A DNA stretch of 28,567 bases from DATMQA01 sp035566895 (GTDB lineage Bacteria > Verrucomicrobiota > Verrucomicrobiia > Limisphaerales > UBA8199), in contig DATMQA010000222.1 of the NCBI GenBank assembly GCA_035566895.1, positions 1 through 28,567 on the forward strand, written 5' to 3'. The notes under the pieces were generated by a model. It made no database searches. It saw nothing but the letters and a program-made list of their open reading frames with translations, and was not told the DNA's origin. Below are positions 18,001 through 24,418 of this stretch, in pieces. Both the position numbers and the translations under genes were made by a program. Position 1 is the stretch's first letter; every line of letters begins with the position of its first letter.

Positions 18001-18514
18001 TCCCTCGTTCGAAAAATTCCAGCGCGACCTGCTCGAGAACCTCGGCAAAAAAGCGCTCATTATTGACGAGCGCTTCAATGGCGGTGGCGGCATCGACCAG
18101 GAACTGCTCGAAATCCTCAATCAACGTGTCAAATACCAGTCCTGGCGCGGGCGTGGTTCCGTCGAGGTGCCGCGCCCCGTCCAGGCCTTCTTCGGTCCGA
18201 TGGTCGTGTTGCAAAACGAGCGCTCCGCCAGCAACGCCGAAATGTTCCCCGAAGGCTTTCGCGCGCTGGGCCTGGGCAAACTCATCGGCGTGCCCACCAT
18301 GGGCGCCGTCATTGGGACCGGCGCTTACCGCCTGCTGGACGGCTCGTCCCTCCGTACTCCCGGCGTCGGCGTCTTCACCGCCAAAGGTGACAGCCTCGAA
18401 AACTACGGCGTCCAGCCCGACGTGCTCGTGGACAACACCCCTGAAGACTTCCTCTCCGGCCACGACCGCCAGATTGAAAAGGCAGTCGAAGTGCTGCGCG
18501 CCGAGATGAAGTGA
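15056..18514 (+). CDS. Exported tricorn-like S41 protease
   Basis: 1152 residues with a signal peptide (MKRLLFLLALAVPIGPLAAA). Domains in order: beta-propeller blades of WD40/TolB type (about 30-520, repeated FSPDGKWLAF/WAPDSKSLLW motifs), a second propeller-like part broken by Pro/Ala/Gly-rich linkers (~550-770), a C1-type helical domain (RRQVFEEAWRVMKNRFYD), a PDZ-like domain (~860-940) and the S41 catalytic domain. Active-site motifs: NASHTGISGG (Ser-His), NERSASNAEMF (nucleophilic Ser, ~1057) and SLENYGVQPDV (Glu). This matches the tricorn Ser-His-Ser-Glu tetrad. It probably degrades peptides in the periplasm, with the upstream M28 enzyme trimming products. Confidence 0.9.
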   Translation: MKRLLFLLALAVPIGPLAAAPASPTHTHLLRHPAYSKGKVAFSYLGDLWLANEDGSGLQRLTDHKAREILPRFSPDGKWLAFSSDREGNYDVYVMPVQGGKPRQLTFHSADDMVVGWAADSQRVLFSSSRGKGAFPSVTTLWTISAEGGMEHPLHTDWGSWGSYSPDGSKLAFTRHPGVWSRKHYRGSYAVDLWLLDGPSKKFTKLGDPDYKGNYLWPMYGRDGDIYFVADRLAEEKNVQYCGPDVMKSVNNIWKISEKGGKPIQVTHHTSGNLFFPSISADGKTIVYEENFGFWKLDLASGKSTEIHLDIKSDSKDNDVELRTVQGEAESFHLSPSSKRAAISTHGEIFTIATDRGEVQRVTETFWREQSPRWSPDGKWIAFVSDRTGREEVWIADERGRHLKQLSDLDCDKSSLTWAPDSKSLLWAGSDHKLRQVEIETAKTEELVGSDIGPITTPQFSPDSKWISYSKQDAILRSHVYVKPLSGGEEHLIEAEDFLLSSGAKWTPDGKKLLLLGGLGAPGMSSLNRTVMQLYSVPLTHLDKNPDDRDVDTEEQAQAAEATPRRSGARAEAAPAAKTGTGDEDTDSPRRARNPGTETATSGKVEVKIEWDGLERRMRKLTSLGGSVMSVAPAPDSRTYAFVAMGGGEEGSRGGAGGGPALYTISESGTNLLRVAQGAPPEPSDETPRGRGGFGGGFGEPQWSKDGRSIYYLQAGGIYAVAISGGSAGDSGTGSAAGGFAGRSRSRGAAPSAAPSDSSSTPRRINFTVRLEVDQIAERRQVFEEAWRVMKNRFYDPKMHGVDWAAAKETYEPLLGDIADSEELHNVIMEMIGELNASHTGISGGGNTDSTRERVQTRHPGFDLEPDASGYYTVSQILKKGPADHDYVKLAPGNFILAVNGKELKTSDNYWRFFNLVPGRKFEFTVNSKPQLDGSWSVSLEPLSSRALADLEYERWVDDHKKMVEKLCDGAIGYLHIRAMDAPSFEKFQRDLLENLGKKALIIDERFNGGGGIDQELLEILNQRVKYQSWRGRGSVEVPRPVQAFFGPMVVLQNERSASNAEMFPEGFRALGLGKLIGVPTMGAVIGTGAYRLLDGSSLRTPGVGVFTAKGDSLENYGVQPDVLVDNTPEDFLSGHDRQIEKAVEVLRAEMK

Positions 18515-18553
18515 CGTTGTGCTCGTGTGGTTCGCGTGGTTTTCTACCCTGAA

Positions 18554-18580
18554 TTGACAAACAGTCTCATTGTATATAGT
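18554..18580 (+). promoter_or_regulatory. Possible sigma-70-type promoter
   Basis: TTGACA (18554-18559) and TATAGT (18575-18580) are separated by 15 bp, a short spacer, about 150 nt before the alpha/beta hydrolase start. The outer bases also form a small dyad TTGAC...GTCAA (18554-18583), so it may instead be an operator or repeat edge. Weak evidence. Confidence 0.25.
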
Positions 18581-18672
18581 CAACGCCCCCCTCACGACCA
18601 ACTTAGCCCCAGCGGGGCGCGATTCTCCTCCGCGTCAGACATCTGCCTGCTGCCTGCGCCATAATCGATCAC

Positions 18673-18697
18673 CCATTAATCCATTAATCCTTGTAAT
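18673..18697. repeat. Octamer array CCATTAAT x2 plus CCTTGTAAT
   Basis: Two exact 8-mers followed by a degenerate unit, 31 nt upstream of the alpha/beta hydrolase start. The related CCATTAAT/CCATCAT family recurs at 21019-21048 and 22219-22251. Confidence 0.65.
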
Positions 18698-18727
18698 AGC
18701 CACAGAATTCCTCAATTTGCACAACGT

Positions 18728-19699
18728 ATGATTGCGCCGTTGGCAAAATTGATGGACTGGTCGGCCGGTCAGATTGTCGCAATGATGATGCCTGCCGATG
18801 CATTTAATAACCCGAGGCTCACGGAAGCGCTTCAATTTCTGAAAGGTCCGGACTTCATTCCCACTGATAGTCAACCGGCACAGGTTGAATTGAATGGCTC
18901 TCTCCATTTCCGCTTTCCGACGCCCCGACCCTGCGCTTGCACGGAAAACAATGTCGTCTATGGACGGCTTTACCGCTGCCCTGACCGATGGCAGGAGCGA
19001 CCGGTGATTATTCTGATGCCTGGTTGGGGCGACATCGCCAGTTATAACCTGAGATTTCCATTGCTCGCCCGCCGCTGTAATCGCGCCGGATTCAACGTGG
19101 CTACGTTAGTGGCCCCTTACCACTTTCAACGCCGTCCCCGCCAGCGCGGGATGTTTGACAACGGGGATTTACTTCTGTTGGCTGAGAGCACGGCGCAGGG
19201 GATCGCCGAAATTCGTGCCCTGAGCGGATGGCTGCTGGGAGAAGGTTGCCCCGCTGTGGTGCTGTGGGGCTATTCGCTGGGGGCGTGGTATTCGGGAATG
19301 GCGGTGTGCCGCGATGCGCGGCTGGCCGCTGTGGTTTTGGTCGCGCCCCCTGCGCGGATGAATCCCTGGGTGGAACAACGAGCGGTCCGGCCTCGTATCC
19401 GCTCACGATTGCAGCGCGTTAGCGAGTTATGCGAGACTCTCAATGAGACAGCGCTGAATTTGACTACGACCCTGCCAATGATCCCAAAGGAAAAAATATT
19501 ATTGATAGAGGGGATCCATGATGATGCCATCTGCCCGAAGGACGATACCGAGGACTTGTGGCATTCGTGGGGACAGCCGGACATCTGGCGATTGCCGCAT
19601 GGACACGTCGGCGTTTGTTGTGGGTTCGTGCCGGGTTTGCCGGGACGGGTCCTGCGGTGGCTATCGCCGCGGTTGAACAAGCCTGCCGTTACGTATTAA
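18728..19699 (+). CDS. Alpha/beta hydrolase family protein
   Basis: 323 residues, cytoplasmic (no signal peptide). Hydrolase features: oxyanion-region LMPGWGD (96-102), nucleophile elbow GYSLG (S183), an acid in EGIHDDAI and a His in LPHGHVG near the C-terminus. It resembles the poorly characterised Abhydrolase_18-type group (FPLL...APYHFQRRPRQ), from memory. The substrate is unknown; esterase or thioesterase activity is the best guess. It stands alone, 213 nt after the protease gene and convergent with the GH43 gene. Confidence 0.75.
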   Translation: MIAPLAKLMDWSAGQIVAMMMPADAFNNPRLTEALQFLKGPDFIPTDSQPAQVELNGSLHFRFPTPRPCACTENNVVYGRLYRCPDRWQERPVIILMPGWGDIASYNLRFPLLARRCNRAGFNVATLVAPYHFQRRPRQRGMFDNGDLLLLAESTAQGIAEIRALSGWLLGEGCPAVVLWGYSLGAWYSGMAVCRDARLAAVVLVAPPARMNPWVEQRAVRPRIRSRLQRVSELCETLNETALNLTTTLPMIPKEKILLIEGIHDDAICPKDDTEDLWHSWGQPDIWRLPHGHVGVCCGFVPGLPGRVLRWLSPRLNKPAVTY

Positions 19700-19807
19700 A
19701 GGCCCCGTTCGCGAGCCGCAAACTCTTGCCGTAGAGAATCATCATTTGCCAGACGCGTCGCTCATACCTGTGCCGAACGGCTGGCTATTGTCCGTTGAAT
19801 GCAGGGG

Positions 19808-20899
19808 TTACTTCGTCGCCGAGTCCGCGGACCGAACACCCTTCACATCATTCACGGTCGCCTCCGGCCAGCCGTCTGCATTCCACCGCAGCGGCATTAT
19901 TGCCAGGGTGGCTTTTCCATCCATTCGCAGGTCACCCTCGAAGTCCGACGTGAACCAATCCTTTCCTTGCGCGTTCAAAGTCCCCGCATGTCCCGGGCCG
20001 ATCAACGGGCCGTTGGTAGTCGCCAGAAAAAGACTGCCGCCGCTGTGCAGCATGTCCACACCGGCCTTGTCCAGATATGGCCCAGTGACGGATTTGCTCC
20101 GCCCGATGCGAATGTTGTAAGTGCTCTTAGGGCCCCGGCAACAGCTACCCCAGTTCACAAACAGATAATAATAGTCGTCATGCCGGCACAGATACGAAGC
20201 TTCGATTGACTCATTGTAAGCGAGGGAAAACGGCTTCGAATCCGGTGCCATTCGTTTGCCGGTCTGCGGCTCCAACTGAATCAGTTTGATGCCGGACCAA
20301 TAAGAGCCAAATGTCAACCACAGGCTTCCATCGCGGTCGTGAAACACCGACGGGTCAATGGCATTGTAACCGTCGCCGTCCTGCGTTCGCACCACGAATC
20401 CTTCATCGGTCCAATGATAGGCCGGATCGTCCGGGTCCAAAGTGGGATTGGTGGTCAGGCCGATGGCCGAGGTCATTTTCCCAAACGACGAAACCGAGTA
20501 ATAGAGGAGATACCGGTCACCCAGCTTGATGACGTCGGGAGCCCAATACTGCATCCTGCGGTTCTCTGGTACAATCTTGGCAATCCATTCCGGTGCAGCT
20601 TCGAACACGGCCGGCCCGCGTTCCCATTTCACCAGGTCCCTCGAACGATACGAAGGCACGCCCCGGCCCGTGTAGAAGACCCAGTATTCATCTTTGCATT
20701 TCACGATGCTGGAAGGATCCCGAGTGGTAATGCCGCGACTCGCCGATTGTTCCAGCGGCAGGACGGGAATGGACTTTGGCGAGCCCGGTTTGGCTGCATC
20801 AGCTTGCGCCTGCGCTGTGATTGAACCGGACAACGCTCCCATCAACGTTGCACCAAGCAGCAACCGCCGCCCCAGAGGGTGACTTTGTTTGGCCTTCAT
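19808..20899 (-). CDS. Exported GH43-family glycosidase (arabinanase/xylosidase-like)
   Basis: 363 residues from the ATG at 20899, with a signal peptide (GRRLLLGATLMGALSGSITA). Five-bladed propeller family motifs: TTRDPSS with the general base D61, MQYWAPDV (116-123), NAIDPSVF with the pKa-modulating D182, WLTFGSYWSGI, and general acid E233 in NESIEASYL. The pattern is closest to arabinan endo-1,5-alpha-L-arabinosidases; specificity cannot be fixed. The longer frame to 21022 would place residues before the signal peptide and is rejected. No neighbouring carbohydrate transport or regulatory genes are seen. Confidence 0.88.
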   Translation of the reverse strand: MKAKQSHPLGRRLLLGATLMGALSGSITAQAQADAAKPGSPKSIPVLPLEQSASRGITTRDPSSIVKCKDEYWVFYTGRGVPSYRSRDLVKWERGPAVFEAAPEWIAKIVPENRRMQYWAPDVIKLGDRYLLYYSVSSFGKMTSAIGLTTNPTLDPDDPAYHWTDEGFVVRTQDGDGYNAIDPSVFHDRDGSLWLTFGSYWSGIKLIQLEPQTGKRMAPDSKPFSLAYNESIEASYLCRHDDYYYLFVNWGSCCRGPKSTYNIRIGRSKSVTGPYLDKAGVDMLHSGGSLFLATTNGPLIGPGHAGTLNAQGKDWFTSDFEGDLRMDGKATLAIMPLRWNADGWPEATVNDVKGVRSADSATK

Positions 20900-21018
20900 C
20901 CACGCCAGTATGGAGTGAATTCCATCGGAACTCAAGATTGCGCGCCGAGTGGTGTGAGGCTGCCCTGGGCAAAACCGGTTGAGAGGGACGCGTCGATCGC
21001 TGCCAGGAGCGGCCCCCA

Positions 21019-21048
21019 CCATTCATCAATCCATTAATCCATCATCCT
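21019..21048. repeat. CCATTAAT/CCATCAT-type repeat in a divergent intergenic region
   Basis: Units CCATTCAT, CAAT, CCATTAAT and CCATCAT follow each other between the divergent GH43 and CDGSH genes (268-bp gap). Promoters for both genes should be here; none is obvious. Confidence 0.6.
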
Positions 21049-21167
21049 GGGCGGGCTTCAGCCTCGCCAAACGGAGGAGGCCGGTTTAATTCACTTGATT
21101 GTTTAGCCATGGGTGCGAAGGTGAAAGTCGAATCAAGCAATAAATCTCCAACCAGGCGAGGCAAAAG

Positions 21168-21845
21168 ATGAAAACCGGCGGACAACCTAAGGCAAAAATC
21201 GAAGTCACCAAAGATGGCCCGTACCTGGTAACTGGCGGGCTTCCTCTCAGCGAACAGTGGATCGCCACGAATCCCGAAGGCGAGTCTCTCGATTATCGGG
21301 AAGGAAAGAAGTACCCGGCCCCGCCACAGTATGCGCTGTGCCGTTGTGGCCAGTCTGCCAACAAGCCCTTCTGCGACGGCTCGCACAAGAAGGTTCAATT
21401 CGACGGCACAGAAACAGCCGGCCATCGGCCTTACCTGGAGCAGGCGGAGACAATTCAAGGCCCAACCATGCTGCTCACCGACCAGGAGAATCTGTGCGCG
21501 TTCGCGCGGTTCTGCGACCCGAAAGGCCGGGTGTGGAACCTCGTCAAGCAAGCCGATACCCCGGAAACGCGACGACTCGTCGAGCATGAGGCTGGCCATT
21601 GTCCCGCCGGTCGCTTGGTGGTGTGGGATCGCGAAACGGGAAAACCCATAGAACCCAACTTCGAGCCATCGCTTGGATTGATTGAAGACACCGCCAGGCA
21701 GGTTAGCGGCCCGATTTGGGTTCGGGGAGGCATTCCCGTCGTTTCAGCGGATGGAAAAACCTATGAGATCAGAAACCGCATGACCTTGTGTCGCTGCGGG
21801 CGGTCTGACAACAAGCCGTTTTGTAATGGAGCCCACGCGGGATGA
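21168..21845 (+). CDS. Double-CDGSH iron-sulfur protein with central Fer4_19-like domain
   Basis: 225 residues, cytoplasmic. First CDGSH site: C58, C60, C69, H73 in CRCGQSANKPFCDGSH. Second: C208, C210, C219, H223 in CRCGRSDNKPFCNGAH, where the conserved Asp is Asn. Each should bind a [2Fe-2S] cluster with Cys3-His ligation. The middle, C110, C116 and C145 (LCAFARFCD...GHCPAGRLVV), resembles the divergent Fer4_19 domain. The role is probably redox or cluster transfer; the partner is unknown. The start at 21168 follows a GGCGAGG ribosome site. Confidence 0.87.
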   Translation: MKTGGQPKAKIEVTKDGPYLVTGGLPLSEQWIATNPEGESLDYREGKKYPAPPQYALCRCGQSANKPFCDGSHKKVQFDGTETAGHRPYLEQAETIQGPTMLLTDQENLCAFARFCDPKGRVWNLVKQADTPETRRLVEHEAGHCPAGRLVVWDRETGKPIEPNFEPSLGLIEDTARQVSGPIWVRGGIPVVSADGKTYEIRNRMTLCRCGRSDNKPFCNGAHAG

Positions 21846-22180
21846 AGATGCCTGGCCCGGAAGAAGGCCACGTTCACCGTTTTCGTTTTGCGGCAACTCG
21901 CCTATGAAATGAACCACGCCCCGCTGAATCACCCATCACGCATTGCGTTTCCGGCAACCCCAGAAACGCACAATCACCCGGTAAATACGGCTCTGGCACC
22001 GCATGGGTCCCCTTTGGGACGGCAAAATCCTCGGTAAATAAGGCCCTTGGGACGACTTGGGACCCTTTTGGGACGGTAATTTTGCGCGAAAACCTCGGTA
22101 AATAGCGGCTTGGGACGGTGGGACGGCATTTTTGCATCATGTGTGCGCGCGCTCTTCCCCCTCTTCCAACGCCAGGAGCG

Positions 22181-22204
22181 TTTCAGTATTTCAGCATTTC
22201 AGCG
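22181..22204. repeat. Octamers TTTCAGTA/TTTCAGCA/TTTCAGCG
   Basis: Three consecutive 8-mers differing only in the last two bases, followed by TTTTCCAC. Confidence 0.75.
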
Positions 22205-22218
22205 TTTTCCACTCCATC

Positions 22219-22251
22219 CCCATCATCCAATAATCCATCATCCATCATCCT
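22219..22251. repeat. CCATCAT/CCAATAAT array
   Basis: CCATCAT, CCAATAAT, CCATCAT, CCATCAT in a row; the same family as 18673 and 21019. Confidence 0.7.
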
Positions 22252-22396
22252 CCCGCCGGCGGCACGCCTGCGGTACGGCTCTGGCACGACTGAAAATTCA
22301 AAAAACCTCGGGAAACAGCCGCTTGGCACGACTGGTACGGCTAATTTACACATGTGTGTAATCAAACCAAAAAGCCATATCCAGCTCAGGGACCTT

Positions 22397-22430
22397 CCCG
22401 CATATTCCCGCATATTCCCGCATATTCCCA
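22397..22430. repeat. Decamer CCCGCATATT, 3.4 perfect copies
   Basis: Three exact tandem 10-mers (22397, 22407, 22417) and a partial fourth. The copies are identical, so this array is younger than, or homogenised unlike, most of the others here. Confidence 0.85.
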
Positions 22431-22532
22431 CCTAGAGGGGGCCCCGCCCGGCACCCATGACGGTCAGATCGGTCAACAAATGGTAAACCCTGCATCTCAA
22501 TGCACCCGCAGCCAAAGAGCCAAAGAACCGCA

Positions 22533-22581
22533 TCTGAGTAAATCTGAGTAAATCCGACTAAATCTGAGTAATTTTTTACTC
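22533..22581. repeat. Decamer TCTGAGTAAA, four copies, ending in a hairpin
   Basis: TCTGAGTAAA x2, TCCGACTAAA and TCTGAGTAAT (22533-22572). The last unit continues into GAGTAA-TTTT-TTACTC (22566-22581), a 6-bp stem with a T-rich loop that could help end transcription. Confidence 0.8.
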
Positions 22582-22738
22582 CTTCATGAACACCACCGAA
22601 AGCTGCCAGCCGCAGAATGAAGCCCCTGGCTCTCTTTCCCCGCCGTTACCCGCGCGGTTCAAAAATCAAGAATTCATTCACAAACGGCCCTGTGGTTAAT
22701 CCGGTTTCGAAGTTTCAAGTTTGGAGCTTTCCTGGAGC

Positions 22739-22759
22739 TTGGAGTTTGGTGTTTGGTGT
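22739..22759. repeat. Heptamers TTGGAGT/TTGGTGT/TTGGTGT
   Basis: Three tandem 7-mers 25 nt beyond the rluE-like stop codon, preceded by looser TTGGAGC/CTGGAGC units (about 22720-22738). Confidence 0.7.
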
Positions 22760-22783
22760 TTTCTTTCCGTTGTGGCTAGTCCT

Positions 22784-23347
22784 TCAGCCCAGAACCTGCC
22801 CGCGCTCTGTCGGATTCAGCTCCCTCCACTTTCCCGCTGGCAGCTCGCCCAAGGTAAATCTGCCAATCCTCACCCTCACCAACCGCAACGTCGGATGTCC
22901 GATGGCCGCCGTCATTCTTCGCACCTGCCGGTTTTTCCCCTCGACTAACTCCAGTCCAATCCAGCAGGTCGGCACGGTTTGGCGGACGCGAATCGGCGGT
23001 TGGCGCGGCGGGAGCTCCGGCTGGGGGTGCAGAATCCACGCCCGGCAAGGCAGGGTCTTTCGCTTCTGAATGATGAGACCGGTCCCCATTTGCCGCAACG
23101 CGCCAGGCGCGGGAACTCTTTCAATCTGCGCCCAGTACTCGCGTTCGTGGGCATGGCGCGGGTGAAGGAGTTGCTGATTCAACTCCGGCTCGTCACTCAA
23201 TAACAGCAGGCCCTCCGAATCTGCATCCAAACGGCCGATGGCATAGACTTCCGGCGGAAATCCAAACTCCGCCAGGGTCCGGTTCGCGGAGCCATCGAAG
23301 GTGAATTGCGAAATGACGCCGTAAGGTTTATTGAACGCCAGCAGCAC
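22784..23347 (-). CDS. rluE: RluE-like 23S rRNA pseudouridine synthase
   Basis: Isomerises a uridine in 23S rRNA; RluE modifies position 2457 in E. coli. 187 residues from GTG at 23347, starting directly with the family's FNKPYGVISQF. The catalytic motif is GRLDADSEGLLLLSD (D41). The basic RNA-binding block EGKNRQVRRMTAAIGHPTLR lies near the C-terminus. No S4 domain is present, as expected for the RluE group rather than RsuA/RluB. The exact target nucleotide is assumed from similarity. Confidence 0.85.
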   Translation of the reverse strand: MLLAFNKPYGVISQFTFDGSANRTLAEFGFPPEVYAIGRLDADSEGLLLLSDEPELNQQLLHPRHAHEREYWAQIERVPAPGALRQMGTGLIIQKRKTLPCRAWILHPQPELPPRQPPIRVRQTVPTCWIGLELVEGKNRQVRRMTAAIGHPTLRLVRVRIGRFTLGELPAGKWRELNPTERGQVLG

Positions 23348-23411
23348 AGGGGCCAGCGTAGGAAAGGTTGGGCGGCTGTCGAGCCGGGATTCCGCCCTGA
23401 ATACTGAAAAA

Positions 23412-23627
23412 TCAATCAGCGCGACGGTCCGTGACCGAAACCGTGAAGTTCATCCGTTCGTCGTTGAATTCGCCCAGGATCTGCGTATTGGCGATATGGT
23501 GCTTGAGACAGAAAAGAATCGCCTCAAGCCCCGTGCCAAACACACGCGCCTTTGAGTGGTCTGGTGTCCATCTGGCAGTTCCCTCCAAGTAATTCAACGT
23601 TCTTTTATTCTGCAATAAGATCTTCAT
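23412..23627 (-). CDS. Small conserved-looking hypothetical protein
   Basis: 71 residues from the ATG at 23627, starting MKILLQNKRTLNYLEGTARW. I recall similar ~70-80-residue proteins with an N-terminal ILLQxK and a later AIxFCL motif in Verrucomicrobiota, but cannot verify this. No signal peptide, membrane helix or metal motif. It lies 64 nt upstream of the rluE-like gene on the same strand. Function unknown. Confidence 0.6.
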   Translation of the reverse strand: MKILLQNKRTLNYLEGTARWTPDHSKARVFGTGLEAILFCLKHHIANTQILGEFNDERMNFTVSVTDRRAD

Positions 23628-23850
23628 AGAACTCGGTTACCACGCCGGCAGCGCAGTTCATCTTTCACGTTTCGGAATTCAGCCGGACAAGAAGGGGAAC
23701 TTCAGAAGCTACCCGGAAAAGCTGGTCGAATCCGGATTAATATACCACGACTTCGCAGTTGCGAAAGGGGCCAACGATATATCAAAGATCAAAGAGTTAA
23801 ATGGGTTAAACGGGTTAACTGAGTTAAAAGGGGTGAAGCAGATATTGTAG
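23593..23850 (+). pseudogene. Possible gene remnant: open frame without start, ending in the nonamer array
   Basis: A stop-to-stop frame of 85 codons before TAG at 23848-23850. From 23626 it reads IELGYHAGSAVHLSRFGIQP, then DKKGNFRSYPEKLVESGLIY and HDFAVAKGANDISKIK, a protein-like composition. The nonamer array continues it in frame as ELNGLNGLTELKGVKQIL. There is no ATG, GTG or TTG in a useful position, and it overlaps the start region of the minus-strand 71-aa gene. It may be the 3' remnant of a decayed gene or a chance frame; I do not recognise the family. Confidence 0.3.
23794..23838. repeat. Nonamer array GAGTTAAAT/GGGTTAAAC/GGGTTAACT/GAGTTAAAA/GGGGTGAAG
   Basis: Five consecutive 9-mers, the last diverged. 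It is in the same family as the arrays at 2307-2403 and 8061-8096. In one frame every unit encodes Glu/Gly-Leu-x; in another it contains TAA. Confidence 0.85.
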
Positions 23851-23865
23851 GAGACGACGTCAGGA

Positions 23866-23887
23866 GTCTCTGATCTGTCTCTGATCT
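23866..23887. repeat. Tandem 11-mer GTCTCTGATCT x2
   Basis: Two exact adjacent copies, preceded by GGAGACGACGTCAGGA, which can pair GAGAC with GTCTC. Confidence 0.8.
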
Positions 23888-23938
23888 ATTATTACATTGA
23901 ACTGCCCTGGCGCTCCTGCGCTCGTTCCGCTCAGCAGC

Positions 23939-23958
23939 GCCGCGTGGGGGCACGCGGC
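23939..23958 (-). terminator. GC-rich perfect hairpin after the TIGR03067-like gene
   Basis: GCCGCGTG-GGGG-CACGCGGC: 8-bp stem, 4-nt loop, 22 nt beyond the minus-strand stop codon at 23981. It fits a terminator stem, but no T-tract follows in that direction, so it may only protect the 3' end. Confidence 0.45.
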
Positions 23959-23980
23959 CTACAGGAATGTCCGCGCGCGG

Positions 23981-24418
23981 CTACTGCTTTTTGCGGTGGT
24001 AGGTGACGAGGAAGAGCTGGGTGTCGGCGACGCTCTTGAACGCGGCCGGACGCTTCGCACCGGAAAGATCGTAGCAGACCCGGAGGGTGTCGCCCTTTAG
24101 TTCATAAATCGCGGGAAAGGTCTTGCCCCGGTTTGGACCATTGGTGCTGATGACGGTCATGCCTTTGGGGTTCGCGGCGGAATCGAGGGTGTAGGTGCCT
24201 TTGTCCGGCTCGCGCCCGCCTTCGACGGTGACGAGATACGTGCCGTTAGCGACTTTGAGGTTGATGCTCTTCAGCACAGCGTCGGGCACCGGCTGCCCGG
24301 CCAACTGGGCCTCGACCGGCGTCCAACTGCCTCGAAGGGCTTTGGCGTCAGACGGGTCGGCAGCGAATGCAGCCGGTGAAAGTGCAAGCGTAACCAAGAG
24401 GCAGAGGATGTGTTTCAT
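23981..24418 (-). CDS. Secreted TIGR03067-like domain protein
   Basis: 145 residues from the ATG at 24418, with a signal peptide (MKHILCLLVTLALSPAAFAA). The mature part has the pattern LRGSWTPVEAQLAGQPVP...GTYTLDSAANPKGMTVIS...YELKGDTLRVCYDLSGAKRP, which fits the TIGR03067/lipocalin-like domain common in planctomycetes and verrucomicrobia. Function unknown. The start overlaps the upstream GNAT stop by ATGA, so the two are translated together despite unrelated roles. Confidence 0.78.
   Translation of the reverse strand: MKHILCLLVTLALSPAAFAADPSDAKALRGSWTPVEAQLAGQPVPDAVLKSINLKVANGTYLVTVEGGREPDKGTYTLDSAANPKGMTVISTNGPNRGKTFPAIYELKGDTLRVCYDLSGAKRPAAFKSVADTQLFLVTYHRKKQ

Larger units (their letters stand above)
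21976..22356. repeat. Dispersed CCTCGGTAAATA modules
   Basis: CGGTAAATA begins at 21979, 22032 and 22096 (spacing 53 and 64 bp), each followed by several GGGACG/GGCACG words. A fourth, diverged copy lies at 22306-22326 and matches 22093-22113 at 18 of 21 positions. TACGGCTCTGGCAC is identical at 21986-21999 and 22274-22287. Copies of a ~55-65-bp unit have duplicated and diverged. Confidence 0.7.
21846..22783. other. Repeat-rich intergenic island without convincing genes
   Basis: This 0.94-kb gap separates the convergent CDGSH and rluE-like genes. It holds at least six kinds of repeat, listed separately: 53/64-bp modules, TTTCAGYR octamers, CCATCAT units, CCCGCATATT decamers, TCTGAGTAAA decamers and TTGGTGT heptamers, plus a direct octamer AGCCAAAG x2 (22510-22525). 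Reading frames of 60-110 codons cross it on both strands, but all run through the repeats and share no family features. Confidence 0.7.
23628..23980. other. Intergenic region upstream of the 71-aa gene
   Basis: 353 bp between two minus-strand genes. It contains the possible gene remnant, the nonamer array, a tandem 11-mer and a perfect hairpin, each listed separately. No promoter for the 71-aa gene could be recognised with confidence. Confidence 0.6.

Noticed and set aside
14825..18601. Long minus-strand frames (508, 320 and 307 codons) opposite the tricorn-like gene
   Set aside because: The plus strand encodes a protein with signal peptide, propeller repeats and an S41 active site; the opposite frames have no domain logic.
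19700..19807. Possible tRNA or small RNA between the hydrolase and GH43 genes
   Set aside because: No cloverleaf, conserved T-loop or strong hairpin could be found.
22110..22551. Small plus- and minus-strand frames in the repeat island
   Set aside because: All are translations of short tandem repeats; no ribosome sites or family motifs.
22397..22581. Possible CRISPR array
   Set aside because: Units of 10 bp with no spacers and no cas genes; simple tandem repeats.
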